A stretch of 64,000 nt of DNA, from contig CAIPEB010000573.1 in the NCBI GenBank assembly GCA_903863885.1, forward strand, positions 1 to 64,000, in the 5' to 3' direction. Position 1 is the stretch's first letter. Each line of letters opens with the position of its first letter. A program made the translations under genes and the position numbers. Positions 36,867 to 47,031 of this stretch are shown one piece after another. The notes under the pieces were generated by a model that was given only the letters and a program-made list of their open reading frames with translations, did not search any database and had not been told where the DNA came from. Source of the DNA: an uncultured Planctomycetaceae bacterium (GTDB lineage: Bacteria > Planctomycetota > Planctomycetia > Pirellulales > Pirellulaceae).

Positions 36867-38432
36867 TCACGGATTCACGACTTCCCGGCCGAGCGCCCAG
36901 AAGACGGAATTCACGAGCAGCCGTCGGAACTGCTCGTTCGCAAAGTCGTCTTCGTGTCCGAGCGTCGTGTAGAAGATGCGGCCTCCGTGATAGGCGGTCG
37001 TCCAGGCCACCGGCTCCTCGGGTTGGCTCGGGATCCGGCCGATCAGCAGCGGATGCGTGGTCGGAGCCAGCGGACTGACCCGGTAGAGCGAGCCGTTGCT
37101 GACAAACGAATCGGCGACAAAGCCCCGCAGGATCGGATCGCCCCCGGCCCCCTCGGCGACTTTCAGAGCAACCTTCTCGCCCACGCCATGATGTCCCTGG
37201 TAGTTGCCGCCCAGCACCTCCGGATCGAATGACTGCCACTCGTCGTGTCCGTCGTCGTGTTTGCCTTTTGTGTGAAATGCGTGGCACGCCGTGCGGATGC
37301 CGACCAGCGGCTTGCCGGCGTTGAGATAGTCGCGAACCAGCTGCAACTGGTCCGCAGGCAATGCACGCCGGCGCACGCTGAGGATCAGCAGGTCCGCGGT
37401 CTTCAATGCGTTCAGCCCGGGGAAAGTGTCCGGTTGCTGCGGGTCGCCCATGACCACCGTGCACCGCAATCCGCGGGGTTCGAGTTCTGTCTTCGCGAAG
37501 GCCGGCAGGGTGACGTCCGTGTGATATTCAGGTTCGCTGATCATCAGCACGACGTGGGGCTTTCCGTCTTCCGAGAATCGAAAGGCCGGCTTGCCGGTGA
37601 AATCGGTCGAGGCAATCGTCGGGCACCAGTATTTCTCGATGTGCTCGACAATGAGGTCGGTGCCGCGGACGTGGGGCACGAAGGGCCGCATCCGCGAGTT
37701 GTACATCGTATCGGTCATGTCACGCACCAGGACCACATGCTGGCCCTGGTTGACCATCTGGCGGATCGAAAACGGACGCCCGAGCACGCACATGTTGGCG
37801 TGCACGCCCATGACGATCACGTTTTCAATGCCGCGCTGTTTCATCAGGTAGAACGCCTCGGCGCTGTCCGTCACGGCGTCGGCAGGGCAAATCTCGATCG
37901 TGGCGATCTGCTTCTTCCAGGGAGAGCCCTGAGGGCATTGGGGCCAGCAGTCGCAACCGCCGTCGGAATCGTCGATGGGCAACGGTGCTTCGCGTTTCGG
38001 ATCGAGGCGGCACCATCCCTGCAGCGGCACGGCCGTTTCGACGCGGGGAGCCGACATCGCGGCCGCTCGCATCGGCGTGTCCTTGTATGCGTCCATGCAG
38101 CTGCTCGGGCAGTGGATGACAAGCACGCCGCGCTGGCGAGCCGCACTGACCAGTTCGTTCATCACCGGCGCCATTTCGGCGACGCGGGACGTTGCTCCGC
38201 GGCACCAGTGCTGGTCCCACATGTCGCAGATGACGATCGCCGTCTTTTGCGGGTCCCACGAAAGATCCCGTTCAACCGCCTGATACTCGCCGCTGCCGGG
38301 TTTCGTCTCGGTTCTCGAGCGGGCATGCAGCACGAGCTTCGAATCGCCTTCGGCCCCTGCCCGCATCGTGAAGGATGCCGCAATGACAATCAGCCCGAGA
38401 GTCGCGCGAAAGAAGTCCAAGCGGCCGATCAT
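36867..38432 (-). CDS. Isochorismatase-like hydrolase fused to a ThuA-like domain
   Basis: 521 residues from ATG 38432, preceded by GAGGGG. A signal peptide (FFRATLGLIVIAASFTMRAGA) is followed by a cysteine-hydrolase domain with catalytic D70 (AIVICDMWDQHW) and C215 (VMGVHANMCVLG). From about residue 290 a ThuA-type domain begins: SVRRRALPADQLQLVRDYLNAGKPLVGIRTACHAF, ending YHGGRIFYTTLGHEDDFANEQF. Each half is known separately, the second from trehalose-utilisation proteins. The combination suggests a secreted enzyme of carbohydrate or amide breakdown. No partner genes are near. Confidence 0.88.
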   Translation of the reverse strand: MIGRLDFFRATLGLIVIAASFTMRAGAEGDSKLVLHARSRTETKPGSGEYQAVERDLSWDPQKTAIVICDMWDQHWCRGATSRVAEMAPVMNELVSAARQRGVLVIHCPSSCMDAYKDTPMRAAAMSAPRVETAVPLQGWCRLDPKREAPLPIDDSDGGCDCWPQCPQGSPWKKQIATIEICPADAVTDSAEAFYLMKQRGIENVIVMGVHANMCVLGRPFSIRQMVNQGQHVVLVRDMTDTMYNSRMRPFVPHVRGTDLIVEHIEKYWCPTIASTDFTGKPAFRFSEDGKPHVVLMISEPEYHTDVTLPAFAKTELEPRGLRCTVVMGDPQQPDTFPGLNALKTADLLILSVRRRALPADQLQLVRDYLNAGKPLVGIRTACHAFHTKGKHDDGHDEWQSFDPEVLGGNYQGHHGVGEKVALKVAEGAGGDPILRGFVADSFVSNGSLYRVSPLAPTTHPLLIGRIPSQPEEPVAWTTAYHGGRIFYTTLGHEDDFANEQFRRLLVNSVFWALGREVVNP

Positions 38433-38516
38433 GGAAGTTTCCCCTCGCTGTTCCGCCCAAGTCTCCACAGACGCGACGTCGAGTTTAGCCCGCCGCAACG
38501 GGCAATTCCACCTCGT

Positions 38517-38846
38517 TCAGGGCAGTGCGGTGTTCGGACAACCGTGCGCGCAGCCGCGATAGGGATTCAGCGAGTACCGATAAGAAATATCGGGACTGTC
38601 GTTCTCCGTAACCACCGATCGAGAGTCGTCGAGATAATACTCCGTGCGCACCGACGAACGAGTCTGGAGGTAGTCGTCGTCGAGGTCGGCCAGCTGAAGG
38701 TCCAGCGATATCCGCTCAAAACGATTCGACGGACGAATTCGCGCGCCCCGCCCCTTGATGGTCGGCAGGTCGCTCGCCGAGCCTGAGGAGTCGGACGGGG
38801 ATCCCGATTCGGGCGGATTCTGTGACGGCTCGAATGGCTCTTTCAT
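38517..38846 (-). pseudogene. Truncated PA0069-type radical SAM gene
   Basis: 109 residues starting at [10 protein letters not shown]. Residues about 30-100 match the N-terminal part of the PA0069/SplB-like radical SAM family: [17 protein letters not shown], then [30 protein letters not shown] and AHGC. In intact relatives the Fe-S motif continues as CxxxCxxC (GCxHGCxYCYAR). Here the third Cys and the whole SAM barrel are gone: after AHGC the frame reads PNTALP and stops. A deletion is the simplest explanation. The next 85 bases hold no continuation in any frame I can see before the ThuA fusion gene starts. Full-length relatives are about 350-380 residues. Confidence 0.72.
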
Positions 38847-39243
38847 GTTTGTTCGCAATGTACTTGATAGCAATGCCAGGCTAGCACCCGAGTTGGGAAA
38901 AGGACGATAGCAGCGCGGAAATTTGCGGGTCGCGCGAGCTGCGCAAACGACTGGGCCAAAGTTTCGGCCGACACAAACCGATCTTTGGAACCAACAGAAT
39001 TGCGACAACGTTGCAGGGCGGATGCCGGATGCCAGCATCTGGTGAGGTTTTTTGCGACTCCAGACTCCGGACTCCGGACTCCAGACTCCAGACTTTCTCT
39101 CTGTGACCGCGTGTGGATTCCACGTAAAATCCTGAGCCGCGCCAACAGGTTCGGCTCTTGAGTCTGGCTCTGCCTGACTGGGACACGGAGGTACAGCGAC
39201 AGTGCGACAGCGCGAAAAAACGAATTTAGAGCACGAGGCCGAT
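38847..39243. other. Intergenic region with heptamer satellite
   Basis: 397 bases without a supported gene, between the radical SAM remnant and the AsmA-like gene. It contains the 18-base copy at 39018-39035 and the tandem heptamers at 39057-39094, listed separately. The AsmA-like promoter should lie at about 39100-39240. Confidence 0.6.
39018..39094 (+). repeat. Composite repeat A: 18-mer plus tandem heptamers
   Basis: An 18-base block (gcggatgccggatgccag, 39018-39035) is followed by about five tandem 7-base units (actccag/actccgg, 39057-39094). A related element in inverted orientation occurs at 43776-43852. Confidence 0.85.
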
Positions 39244-42200
39244 ATGTCTCGAAGTCATGCAGTAACGCAGGATCAAACCAAGCCTCGACGCCGTCGGTTT
39301 CCCGTTATCTTGATCCTTTTCGCCGGCATGCTCATGGTCGCGATCGGCTTGGCTTGGTTCGCGCCGGAGATCGTCGCGCGGACATCGTTTGTGCAGCGCA
39401 TGGTTGCTCAGAACACGAGCGATCTTGCCGGTAGCGTTTCGATCGGCCGGGTGTCGCTGGGCTGGATGTCGCCGGTCGAAGTCCGCGACGTGGCGGTTCA
39501 GGATGCGCAGGGCCAGCCTCTGGCTCAGATCGAGTCGGTTCGAACCGAGAAGACGCTGTTTTCGTTGGCAATGGACACGCACAATCTGGGCACGCTGATT
39601 CTCGAGAAGCCGCGGCTTCAATTGCTGCTCAAGCCCGATGGCAGCAATCTCGAGGACGCGATCCGGCCTTTGCTTTCCAAAGAGGGGCAACCTGCCGACA
39701 TTGGCTGCGCGGTGGAAGTCCGAGACGGCGCGGTCGAGATTCTCGATCAGACGACGGGCAGTCGCTGGCTGGCCGAAGGTGCGACTGCCGCGGTGCAGTT
39801 GCCGCGCGACCGCGCGCAGCCGTTGACGATCGGGGCTCAATTCGGGATTCACGCGATCAACGAACCGCCGGCGCCGTGCAAGGTTGACCTGCAGGTACAG
39901 CGGGGCGCGTCGGAGGCAGCCGGGGGCGGAACGGTTGCTGTTCAAACGGGCTCGCTTCCGCTGAGGCTGGTGGGCGCCGTGGCGCAGCGATTCTCGCGAG
40001 AGTTCCGGCTCGATGGAAATCTGGTCGGCGGTGCACAGGCACGCTGGCAGGCGGGCCGCATTCAGGCAAGCTGCGACGGGCTGCGGGTCGAGCGGTTTGC
40101 CATGGCCAATCCCGCCTGGTTGGGCACCGACGTGTTGCGGCTCAATCGTGTGGAACTGCAGGGCGAGTTCACTCAGGAGAATCAGACCTGGACCGCACGC
40201 AACGCGAAGCTGGTTTCGGACGTTGCGACCGTGGAACTGAGCGGATCCGGCGAACTGCCGATTGCGGGCGGAGCGCAGGGCAGCGGGACCTGGCTGCAGG
40301 CGCTGATGGGAGCCCAAGCCCGGTTGAATGCGGATGCCGATCTGGCGAGGCTCGCCAATCTGTTGCCTGCGACGTTTCGCGTGCGCGAATCGACGGAAAT
40401 CTCATCGGGGCGAGCGACTGCCGAGTTGATCAGCGGGTCGGGCAAAGACGGTCACACCTGGAAGGGCAGGCTGTTGGTGAGCAACCTCGGCGCGGTCCAT
40501 GAAGGCCGGAGGATCGCGTTGGACAAGCCGGTCGAGGTCGTCGCGACCGCGACTCAACAGGGCTCGCAGTGGAATGTCGAGCAGCTGACCTGCCAGTCGA
40601 GCTTTCTGAAACTGGCTGCTCGCGGCAGCCTGGCCGAGGGCACCGCGCAGTGCGACGGTGATCTTGGCAAATTCGTGCAGGAAGTCAGCCAGTTCGTGGA
40701 CCTCGGGCCGCTGCGTCTGTCGGGCAGGCTGACGGCCGACGCAAGTTGGCGGAGCGGGGCAGACGGACAGATTGCCATGGAAGGCCATGGCGTGGCGAAG
40801 TCACTGAATGTGGTTGTGCCGGACTGCCGGCCGCTTCAGGAGCAGGATCTTCAGCTGCAGGTCATTGCCAGCGGGCGGCTCGCGGCCGGGCGGCTTGAGC
40901 AGCTCGACGCGGGAAGCTTCGAGTTGATCTCGGCGGGCGATCGGCTGACCGCGGAGCTGAAGGAGCCCGTTGCGATCAGTGCCCGGAGTGTCTGGCCGTT
41001 GAAGATGCACGCCGAGGGGCAGCTTCAGAGCTGGCTGCCGCGGGTCCAGTCGGTTGTGCGGCTCGAGGGCTGGGAGGTGAGCGGCGCGGCCAATCTCGAC
41101 ATTGAGGGACGACTCGGCCAGGACGCCGTGGACCTGGCTCTGGTGAAGCTCGACTTGCGGGAGCTTGCGACCAGCGTGAATGGCGTCGTGATTCGCGAGC
41201 CGGCGGTGCAGGTCGACGCGTCGGCGTCCTGGGACCGACTTGCGGGCGAGATTCGATCCAGTTCGATGACGATTGCCAGTACGGTCGTCGCGCTGAGGGC
41301 GACGGACATCCGCGCCCGGATCATAGAGGGCCAGACGTCGGTTTCGGGCGACGCGACTTATCGCGCGGAGCTGGGGCGAATCATGGCATGGCTGGCCAGT
41401 GCCCAGCAGAAACCGCTGCCTTTCCAGTTGGCCGGCGAGGCCACGGGACGAGTACAGTTGACGAGCACGGGCAATGTGACGACGGGCAAGTGCACGGCCG
41501 AGATCGCGAACTTCGCGTATTCGGCGAGCCGTCCGGCTGCCGTGGCCAGTGCTGCTTCCGGCGCCGCGCCGTCCGGCGGACAGCCGCTCTGGAACGAGCC
41601 GCGGCTTACCCTGGTTGCCCAGGGTGCCTTTGATGCGGGGAAGAACTCGCTGGAACTCGGCGAATTTCAAGTTGCGGGAGAGGCGCTGGCCGCGGGTGCT
41701 TCGGGGAGCATTCGAGAACCGGGCGGGCGTTGCTTCCTGGACTTGCAGGGGAATCTGGCGTACGACCTGCAGAAGCTGGTGCCTCGGTTGAGTCCGGCCG
41801 TGGCTGCCCAGATGCAGATGGCTGGCCGCGAGACCAAGCCGTTCCGGATCGAGGGGCCGCTGTTCGCCGCCACGCTGAAGACGCCGTCCGTGCCGGTCCG
41901 CCCGGTGAGCGCCAGCGCCAGCGTTAACGCTTCTTCGCTGGCGATCCAGGAATTGAAAGCGCAGGCCAGCGTCGGCTGGGAAACCGTCAGCGTGGCCGGC
42001 TTGACGCTCGGTCCCGCGTCGGTGGACACGCAGCTTGCCGACGGCGTGGTCTCGGTTGCGCCGCTCGATCTGCCGTTGAGCGAAGGCAAGGTCCACCTCG
42101 CGCCGAAAATCGATCTGACGAAGGACTCGGCAGTCGTAATCCAACCGGCGGGACCGCTGGTGGAAAAGGTCCGATTGACTCCGGAAATGTGCCGCAGCTG

Positions 42201-42855
42201 GCTGAAATTCGTGGCGCCGCTGATCGCGGATGCCACGTCCGCCGAAGGCCTCTTCTCGGTCAATCTCGAGGGAGCGGCCATTCCTTTGTCGAATCCCGGA
42301 ATGGGCGAAGTGAAGGGAGTGCTTGATGTCCATGCGGCCAGCATCGGGCCGGGGCCTCTGTCGCAGCAGTTGCTTACCGTGGCAGAACAGGTCAGGGCGC
42401 TGATTCAGAAAAAGGCCCCGTCGACGAGTCCGAACGGCAATAACTACTCGCTCAATGTGCCCGCGCAGCAGGTTGGTTTCCAGATGATTGACGGACGCGT
42501 GTACCATGAAGGCCTGCAGGTGAAGATCGGCGACGTCGTGGTGCGCACCAAGGGCTCGGTGGGAATCGACGAATCGCTGAACCTGGTGGCCGAGGTTCCG
42601 GTGCGTGACGAATGGGTGGCGAATGACCGGTATCTGTCATCGCTCCGCGGCCAGGTGCTCCAGCTGCCCGTCGAAGGCACGCTGAAGCGGCCTCGCGTTG
42701 ATGCGAGAGCATTGGCCGGTCTGACGCGCCAGGCGGCGACCGGCGCGGCTTCGCAACTGCTGCAGCAGGAAATCGGAAAAGGATTCGGGCGGCTGTTCGG
42801 CAACCAGGGCCAGCAGCAGACACCGCAGACTCAGCAGCCGCAACAGACTCCGTGA
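39244..42855 (+). CDS. AsmA/TamB-like giant membrane-anchored protein
   Basis: About 1,203 residues from ATG 39244 ([11 protein letters not shown]), with GAGG a few bases upstream; a GTG 14 codons earlier is possible. One N-terminal helix ([21 protein letters not shown]) is followed by a long periplasmic beta-rich body. Its start, [25 protein letters not shown] and [14 protein letters not shown], resembles AsmA-family/TamB-like lipid-transport proteins. Repeated strand patterns of the type [10 protein letters not shown] and NLDIEGRLG continue to the end, and the tail is Gln/Pro-rich ([14 protein letters not shown]). The family bridges inner and outer membranes for lipid transport or outer-membrane assembly. 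Confidence 0.8.
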   Translation: MSRSHAVTQDQTKPRRRRFPVILILFAGMLMVAIGLAWFAPEIVARTSFVQRMVAQNTSDLAGSVSIGRVSLGWMSPVEVRDVAVQDAQGQPLAQIESVRTEKTLFSLAMDTHNLGTLILEKPRLQLLLKPDGSNLEDAIRPLLSKEGQPADIGCAVEVRDGAVEILDQTTGSRWLAEGATAAVQLPRDRAQPLTIGAQFGIHAINEPPAPCKVDLQVQRGASEAAGGGTVAVQTGSLPLRLVGAVAQRFSREFRLDGNLVGGAQARWQAGRIQASCDGLRVERFAMANPAWLGTDVLRLNRVELQGEFTQENQTWTARNAKLVSDVATVELSGSGELPIAGGAQGSGTWLQALMGAQARLNADADLARLANLLPATFRVRESTEISSGRATAELISGSGKDGHTWKGRLLVSNLGAVHEGRRIALDKPVEVVATATQQGSQWNVEQLTCQSSFLKLAARGSLAEGTAQCDGDLGKFVQEVSQFVDLGPLRLSGRLTADASWRSGADGQIAMEGHGVAKSLNVVVPDCRPLQEQDLQLQVIASGRLAAGRLEQLDAGSFELISAGDRLTAELKEPVAISARSVWPLKMHAEGQLQSWLPRVQSVVRLEGWEVSGAANLDIEGRLGQDAVDLALVKLDLRELATSVNGVVIREPAVQVDASASWDRLAGEIRSSSMTIASTVVALRATDIRARIIEGQTSVSGDATYRAELGRIMAWLASAQQKPLPFQLAGEATGRVQLTSTGNVTTGKCTAEIANFAYSASRPAAVASAASGAAPSGGQPLWNEPRLTLVAQGAFDAGKNSLELGEFQVAGEALAAGASGSIREPGGRCFLDLQGNLAYDLQKLVPRLSPAVAAQMQMAGRETKPFRIEGPLFAATLKTPSVPVRPVSASASVNASSLAIQELKAQASVGWETVSVAGLTLGPASVDTQLADGVVSVAPLDLPLSEGKVHLAPKIDLTKDSAVVIQPAGPLVEKVRLTPEMCRSWLKFVAPLIADATSAEGLFSVNLEGAAIPLSNPGMGEVKGVLDVHAASIGPGPLSQQLLTVAEQVRALIQKKAPSTSPNGNNYSLNVPAQQVGFQMIDGRVYHEGLQVKIGDVVVRTKGSVGIDESLNLVAEVPVRDEWVANDRYLSSLRGQVLQLPVEGTLKRPRVDARALAGLTRQAATGAASQLLQQEIGKGFGRLFGNQGQQQTPQTQQPQQTP

Positions 42856-43036
42856 GTCTTCAGTCGATGATGCGACCGGGGCCGGCCCGGGCTCATGGCC
42901 GGTCAGGGCGATCGTGCCGCGGGCGGACCGGCATGACACGAAAACCGCCAAGGGCAGGTTCCTGTCGACCGTCGAATGTCTACGATGGTGGGAAGCCGTT
43001 CCGTGTCGGACGGGCTTTCGACGTGAGGTCAAACCC

Positions 43037-43777
43037 GTGAAACTGCTTCTGCTGGGCACCGCAGGGTACTATCCAAGCGAGGGTCGCCATACCCACTGCA
43101 TGATGCTCCCCGAACTGGGCGTGCTGCTCGACGCGGGCACGGGGATGTTTCGCGTGCGCCGGCATCTCGTGACTCCCACGCTGGATGTGTTTCTCACGCA
43201 CGCCCATCTGGATCACATCGTTGGGCTGACTTATCTGTTCGGCGTGCTGCACGAGCGAAACGTGGAGGCGGTGCGGGTGCATGCCGACGCGGCGAAGTTG
43301 TCGGCGATTCGCGAGCACCTCTTCCATCCGACTTTGTTCCCGGCGATGCCGCCCATTACCTGGGTGCCGCTTTCGGGACCGGTGAACGTGGGACGGGGAG
43401 CGACGGTGCGGAATTTTGTCGTGGACCATCCGGGCGGCGCTGTGGCGTATCGAATCGATCACGCCGGCGGATCGCTTGCGTATGTCACGGACACATCGGC
43501 TCGGGTGGATGCACCGTACGTGCGGCACATTCGCGGAGTGGATGTTCTGATCCATGAGTGCTATTTCCCGGACGGAAGCGAAGACGCGGCTGCCTTCACG
43601 GGACACAGCTGCCTGACGCCCGTGCTGGAAGTGGCGGCGGAGGCCGGAGCCGGCCAGTTGATTCTCGTCCACATCAACCCGCTGTCGGAGCAGGATCCGC
43701 CTCTCGATCTGGCGCGGGCACGCACTCTTTTTCCCCGCACTCGCATCGGCTTCGACGGCATGGAGATTGAATTCTAG
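43037..43777 (+). CDS. Metallo-beta-lactamase-fold hydrolase (PhnP/RNase Z-like)
   Basis: 246 residues from GTG 43037, with GAGG 8 bases before it (VKLLLLGTAGYYPSE); the longer frame is unsupported. The motif THAHLDHIVGL carries the HxHxDH metal site, VDHPGGAVAYRIDH the next His, AYVTDTSA the Asp, and ILVHINPL the last His. The layout suggests a phosphodiesterase or RNase-Z-like member, not a lactamase. No signal peptide is seen. It follows the AsmA-like gene by 180 bases and is followed by the inverted composite repeat. Confidence 0.87.
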   Translation: MKLLLLGTAGYYPSEGRHTHCMMLPELGVLLDAGTGMFRVRRHLVTPTLDVFLTHAHLDHIVGLTYLFGVLHERNVEAVRVHADAAKLSAIREHLFHPTLFPAMPPITWVPLSGPVNVGRGATVRNFVVDHPGGAVAYRIDHAGGSLAYVTDTSARVDAPYVRHIRGVDVLIHECYFPDGSEDAAAFTGHSCLTPVLEVAAEAGAGQLILVHINPLSEQDPPLDLARARTLFPRTRIGFDGMEIEF

Positions 43778-43852
43778 TCTGGAGTCTGGAGTCGGGAGTC
43801 GGGAGGCTGGAGGCTGGAGGCAAACAACCCCCATCTGGCATCCGGCATCCGC
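43776..43852 (-). repeat. Composite repeat B, inverted relative to repeat A
   Basis: Reverse-oriented heptamers (agtctgg/agtcggg/aggctgg) at 43776-43820 and the exact reverse complement of the 18-mer at 43835-43852. The arrangement mirrors repeat A at 39018-39094, so the two bracket the AsmA-like and metallo-beta-lactamase genes. It fills the gap between two convergent stops. Confidence 0.85.
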
Positions 43853-43865
43853 GCCAGCATCCGGC

Positions 43866-44234
43866 TCATGCGCCGTGCACCATGCGCCAGATATAGACGC
43901 ACCCCCAGACGATTCCGGCCACGGCCCCGATCGTATACAGAATTGAAGCCGCGATCATCGCGAGCTTGACTCGAGTCGAGTAGCGGGTGTGCCAGTACAG
44001 CGGGATGCCGAGGAAGCCGACGTGCAGCATGGTCAGCACGATCACCCACGGGCGATCGATCAGGCTCTGCGCGGGAGCCGGTTCGCACGAGGCGGCTGTG
44101 GTCGGGCGACCGCAGTGCGTGCAATGGTTTAGGTGCGCATCGAGCACTGCGTGGCAGTGGGGGCAGAGGATCTCGACGACGAGATCCGCAGGTCGGTTCG
44201 AGGACGCCCCCGGTCGGTTGGATGGAGATCGCAT
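43866..44234 (-). CDS. Zinc-ribbon membrane protein
   Basis: 122 residues: an N-terminal zinc ribbon with paired Cys (CPHCHAVLDAHLNHCTHCG) and two or three hydrophobic segments, VIVLTMLHVGFLGIPLYW and LAMIAASILYTIGAVAGIVWGCVYIW. Proteins of this plan are common in planctomycetes but have no known function. The ribbon probably faces the cytoplasm. Confidence 0.82.
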   Translation of the reverse strand: MRSPSNRPGASSNRPADLVVEILCPHCHAVLDAHLNHCTHCGRPTTAASCEPAPAQSLIDRPWVIVLTMLHVGFLGIPLYWHTRYSTRVKLAMIAASILYTIGAVAGIVWGCVYIWRMVHGA

Positions 44235-44317
44235 GACTGCCGCGTGGTGAAACGAAGTATGCCTGGGCGCACGAACGCTCGCCGGGGATGCCGATCGTTT
44301 CCGGTGAAGCGGCGCGG

Positions 44318-45427
44318 CTAGGCCACGTTACGGCGACGTCCGTCCGCGTACTGCGTCGTCTCGCTGCTGTTCTCCACCGCCGTGCCGCTGCCGGAGCGAT
44401 TCCGCTGGCGGCCTCTCGGCCGCGGCGTTTTTTCGGAGAAAGCAGGCATTGTCTTCGACTGGCGCCGGCGCGACACCATGCCGTACATGCGGCCGAACAG
44501 ATAGCCGAGCATCGACGGTCGGACTACGGTCTGCAGCACTTCGCCCGTGACAACCATCGCATGGGCGCAGAGCGAGAGCAGCAAACCGCTGTCTCCGGCG
44601 TGTTTCCAGAACAACTGTTCGTGGTTTGCCCCGGTGCTGAATTGCCGGAGCATCGCCGGCGGGACTGCTTCGGTAAAGACGCGGCTCTCCGGTTCGCAGA
44701 CAGATTCCAGTCCGGCGGATTTCAGGGAGATCGCCGCATCCACGTCGGCCAGTTCTTCTCCGACGCGAGCGTCCATTCCCCCGATCCGACGCAGGGAAGC
44801 GCAGCGATAGAAGGCTGCCTGCAGCGACGGACCGAGAATGCGCGGAGCGCGTTTGGCGGCTCGGTCGGGCCGGATACGGCAGATCTGTTTCGTCCCGCCT
44901 CGGCCGTATCGAACTCCGGCGACGGCCTGACGGTCGGTGGCCTGACGCGGGATCAGCAGGGGAGCGACGCAGCCCACCGATGCACGGGAAAATCGTTTCA
45001 GCGCCGCGTCCGCCCAGCCTTCCTCGACTTCGACGCCGCAGCCCAGCAGGTTCACGACCTCCGACTGCGACTGATCAATACCGACGTTGATCAGGTCCAG
45101 CAGCGATGCGCCGGGCGACACTTCGAGGAAACGCACCTCGTCGCCCAGTTCGTAGGGATCTTCGTATGCCCCGGAGAAAACAGCGATCACTTCGCTTTCC
45201 TGGGGCCGGTTCTGCAACACGGACGCGAGAGTATTCTCGAATCGCTCGTCGCAGGTCTGGCACGGTATGACGATCGATAATCGCGGCACGGTGGGAATCC
45301 TTGCGTACCGTTCGAGGAGTTGATGGATTCCTGCGAGGCAAAGTCTTCCAATCCGGGTCGACGTGTCCCAGAGTCGGAAGCTGGCGTGGGATACCCCCAC
45401 CATTGCCCTGCAATGGTCATGAATCAA
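44318..45427 (-). CDS. GT2-like glycosyltransferase
   Basis: 369 residues. The GT-A start LSIVIPCQTCDERFENTLASVLQ is clear. A DVDAAISLKSAG segment with an acidic pair follows later. The usual DxD is hard to fix, and the N-terminus (about 45 residues before the GT core) and the Arg-rich C-terminal tail are extra. It may transfer sugars to envelope polysaccharide, but no partner genes exist nearby. The start could be later than 45427. Confidence 0.75.
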   Translation of the reverse strand: MIHDHCRAMVGVSHASFRLWDTSTRIGRLCLAGIHQLLERYARIPTVPRLSIVIPCQTCDERFENTLASVLQNRPQESEVIAVFSGAYEDPYELGDEVRFLEVSPGASLLDLINVGIDQSQSEVVNLLGCGVEVEEGWADAALKRFSRASVGCVAPLLIPRQATDRQAVAGVRYGRGGTKQICRIRPDRAAKRAPRILGPSLQAAFYRCASLRRIGGMDARVGEELADVDAAISLKSAGLESVCEPESRVFTEAVPPAMLRQFSTGANHEQLFWKHAGDSGLLLSLCAHAMVVTGEVLQTVVRPSMLGYLFGRMYGMVSRRRQSKTMPAFSEKTPRPRGRQRNRSGSGTAVENSSETTQYADGRRRNVA

Positions 45428-45659
45428 AGGTCAAGCGGTTCCTCCTGTGACTCGCCTGGCCAAACCGAGAACTCAGACTTCTCACTTATTTCGGCCAACC
45501 TGGGTTGCCAAGTTTATCCGGATACTCGCGTTATTCCGCTTATTCGGGACGCGGCCGAATCAACAGAAACCCAAACCGAAGGCGCCTACGAGTTTAGCAG
45601 GACAATCGACGCAGAAGAAGCAATTCCGCTGTGACGACTCCGGAAAAACTGCGGCAGGG

Positions 45660-46901
45660 TTACCCGTCCGACTCGGCCCATATCTTTAGAAGTTCTATCA
45701 GCATTTCGGCCGCCTGCATCATCTCGTCGAGACAGACCCACTCCAATGGCGAGTGCGGAGTGTGCTGGCCGGTCGACAGGTTGGGGGTCGGCAGTCCGCG
45801 CTCCGTCAACTGGCTTCCGTCAGTGCCTCCGCGAACGATGCTCAGTTCGGGCGTGCGTCCGAGCCTTCGCAGGGCCTGCTGTGCGAATTCAGCCGCGCGC
45901 GGGTCCTTCTTCAATCCGTCGCGCATGTTGCGGTACTGGGCCTGCGTTTCGACCTCCAGCGATGCGCCGGGAAATCTCGCTGCGACATCCGCAGCGATCT
46001 TCTTGAGCAACAGTCCCTGCTCGTCGAGACGATCGGTCTCGAAATCTCGCAGCAGAATCCGGATCCGGACCTCGCCGACTCCGCCCTCGATCAGGTAAGG
46101 ATGCATGAATCCGTCACGGCCGTCGGTTCGTTCGGGGCACAGGCGATCCTGCGGCAGGCCTGCGATGAAGGCCGAAGCGGCGCGGAGCGCGTTCACCATC
46201 CGGTTCTTGCCGATCGAAGGATGGATATTGATGCCGCGCACCGTCACGGTCGCGAGATTGGCGGAGAACGTCTCGACATCGATCTGATTCGCGCCGTGTC
46301 CGTCGAGCGTGTATGCCGCGATCGCGCCGAGCTTTTGAAGATCGACATGATCCACGCCGTGTCCGATTTCCTCGTCGCACGTGAACAGCAGTCGCACGGG
46401 GGCGTGCCGGAGCTGCGGATTCTCGCGCAAATGGGCTGCGACCTCCATGATCACCGCCACGCCGGCCTTGTCGTCTCCGCCGAGCAGCGTGGTGCCGTCG
46501 GTCGTGATCAGCGTGCGGCCGTGCAGTTGCTCGAGGTCGGGATTGTCGGCGACTCGTATGATCCTCGAGGGATCGCCGGGCAGGTGCAGATCGCCGCCGG
46601 CATAGTTGCGGATCACCTGCGGTTTAACGCCGCGTCCCGTGGTTTCCGGGGATGTGTCCAGATGCGCGTTGAGCGCGATGACGGGGGCGCTTGCCCCGTT
46701 GGTTCCCGGAACGGTTGCCCACACCAGACCATGGTCGTCCTGATGTGCGTCCTCGATGCCCGCGGTTTTCAATTCGGCGACGAGCATCGCTCCCAGCTTC
46801 AGTTGCCCCTCGCAACTCGGGTAACCGTGCGCCGAGCTGTCTGCCGTCGTATCGACCTGCACATAGCGCAGAAATCGCTCCAGCAAACGTTGTTCGTTCA
46901 T
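45660..46901 (-). CDS. pepT: Peptidase T (tripeptidase)
   Basis: 413 residues from ATG 46901 (MNEQRLLERFLRYVQVDT), which lines up with E. coli PepT; earlier ATGs at 46910 and 46931 are possible. This M20-family zinc enzyme removes N-terminal residues from tripeptides. Motifs: ALNAHLDTSPE (His and Asp), LLGGDDKAGVAVI (bridging Asp), TCDEEIGHGVDH (Glu pair), and RGGTDGSQLTERGLPTPN with the C-terminal His in HTPHSPLEWV. The divergent lipoate-ligase-like gene starts close by. Confidence 0.93.
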   Translation of the reverse strand: MNEQRLLERFLRYVQVDTTADSSAHGYPSCEGQLKLGAMLVAELKTAGIEDAHQDDHGLVWATVPGTNGASAPVIALNAHLDTSPETTGRGVKPQVIRNYAGGDLHLPGDPSRIIRVADNPDLEQLHGRTLITTDGTTLLGGDDKAGVAVIMEVAAHLRENPQLRHAPVRLLFTCDEEIGHGVDHVDLQKLGAIAAYTLDGHGANQIDVETFSANLATVTVRGINIHPSIGKNRMVNALRAASAFIAGLPQDRLCPERTDGRDGFMHPYLIEGGVGEVRIRILLRDFETDRLDEQGLLLKKIAADVAARFPGASLEVETQAQYRNMRDGLKKDPRAAEFAQQALRRLGRTPELSIVRGGTDGSQLTERGLPTPNLSTGQHTPHSPLEWVCLDEMMQAAEMLIELLKIWAESDG

Positions 46902-47031
46902 GTTGGACATCAGGTTGGCGGTGTGGAGCATCGCGGCCTTGACTGCCGCGCGGCGCAGCCTTTATGAAACACGCTTTCGCGATTCTATGTCACATGCGAG
47001 CAACTCGCCAGCACGCGACTGCGGGGCCAAC

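Noticed and set aside
39057-39094. CRISPR candidate from tandem heptamers
   Set aside because: Units are 7 bases and directly adjacent, with no spacers and no cas genes in the window.
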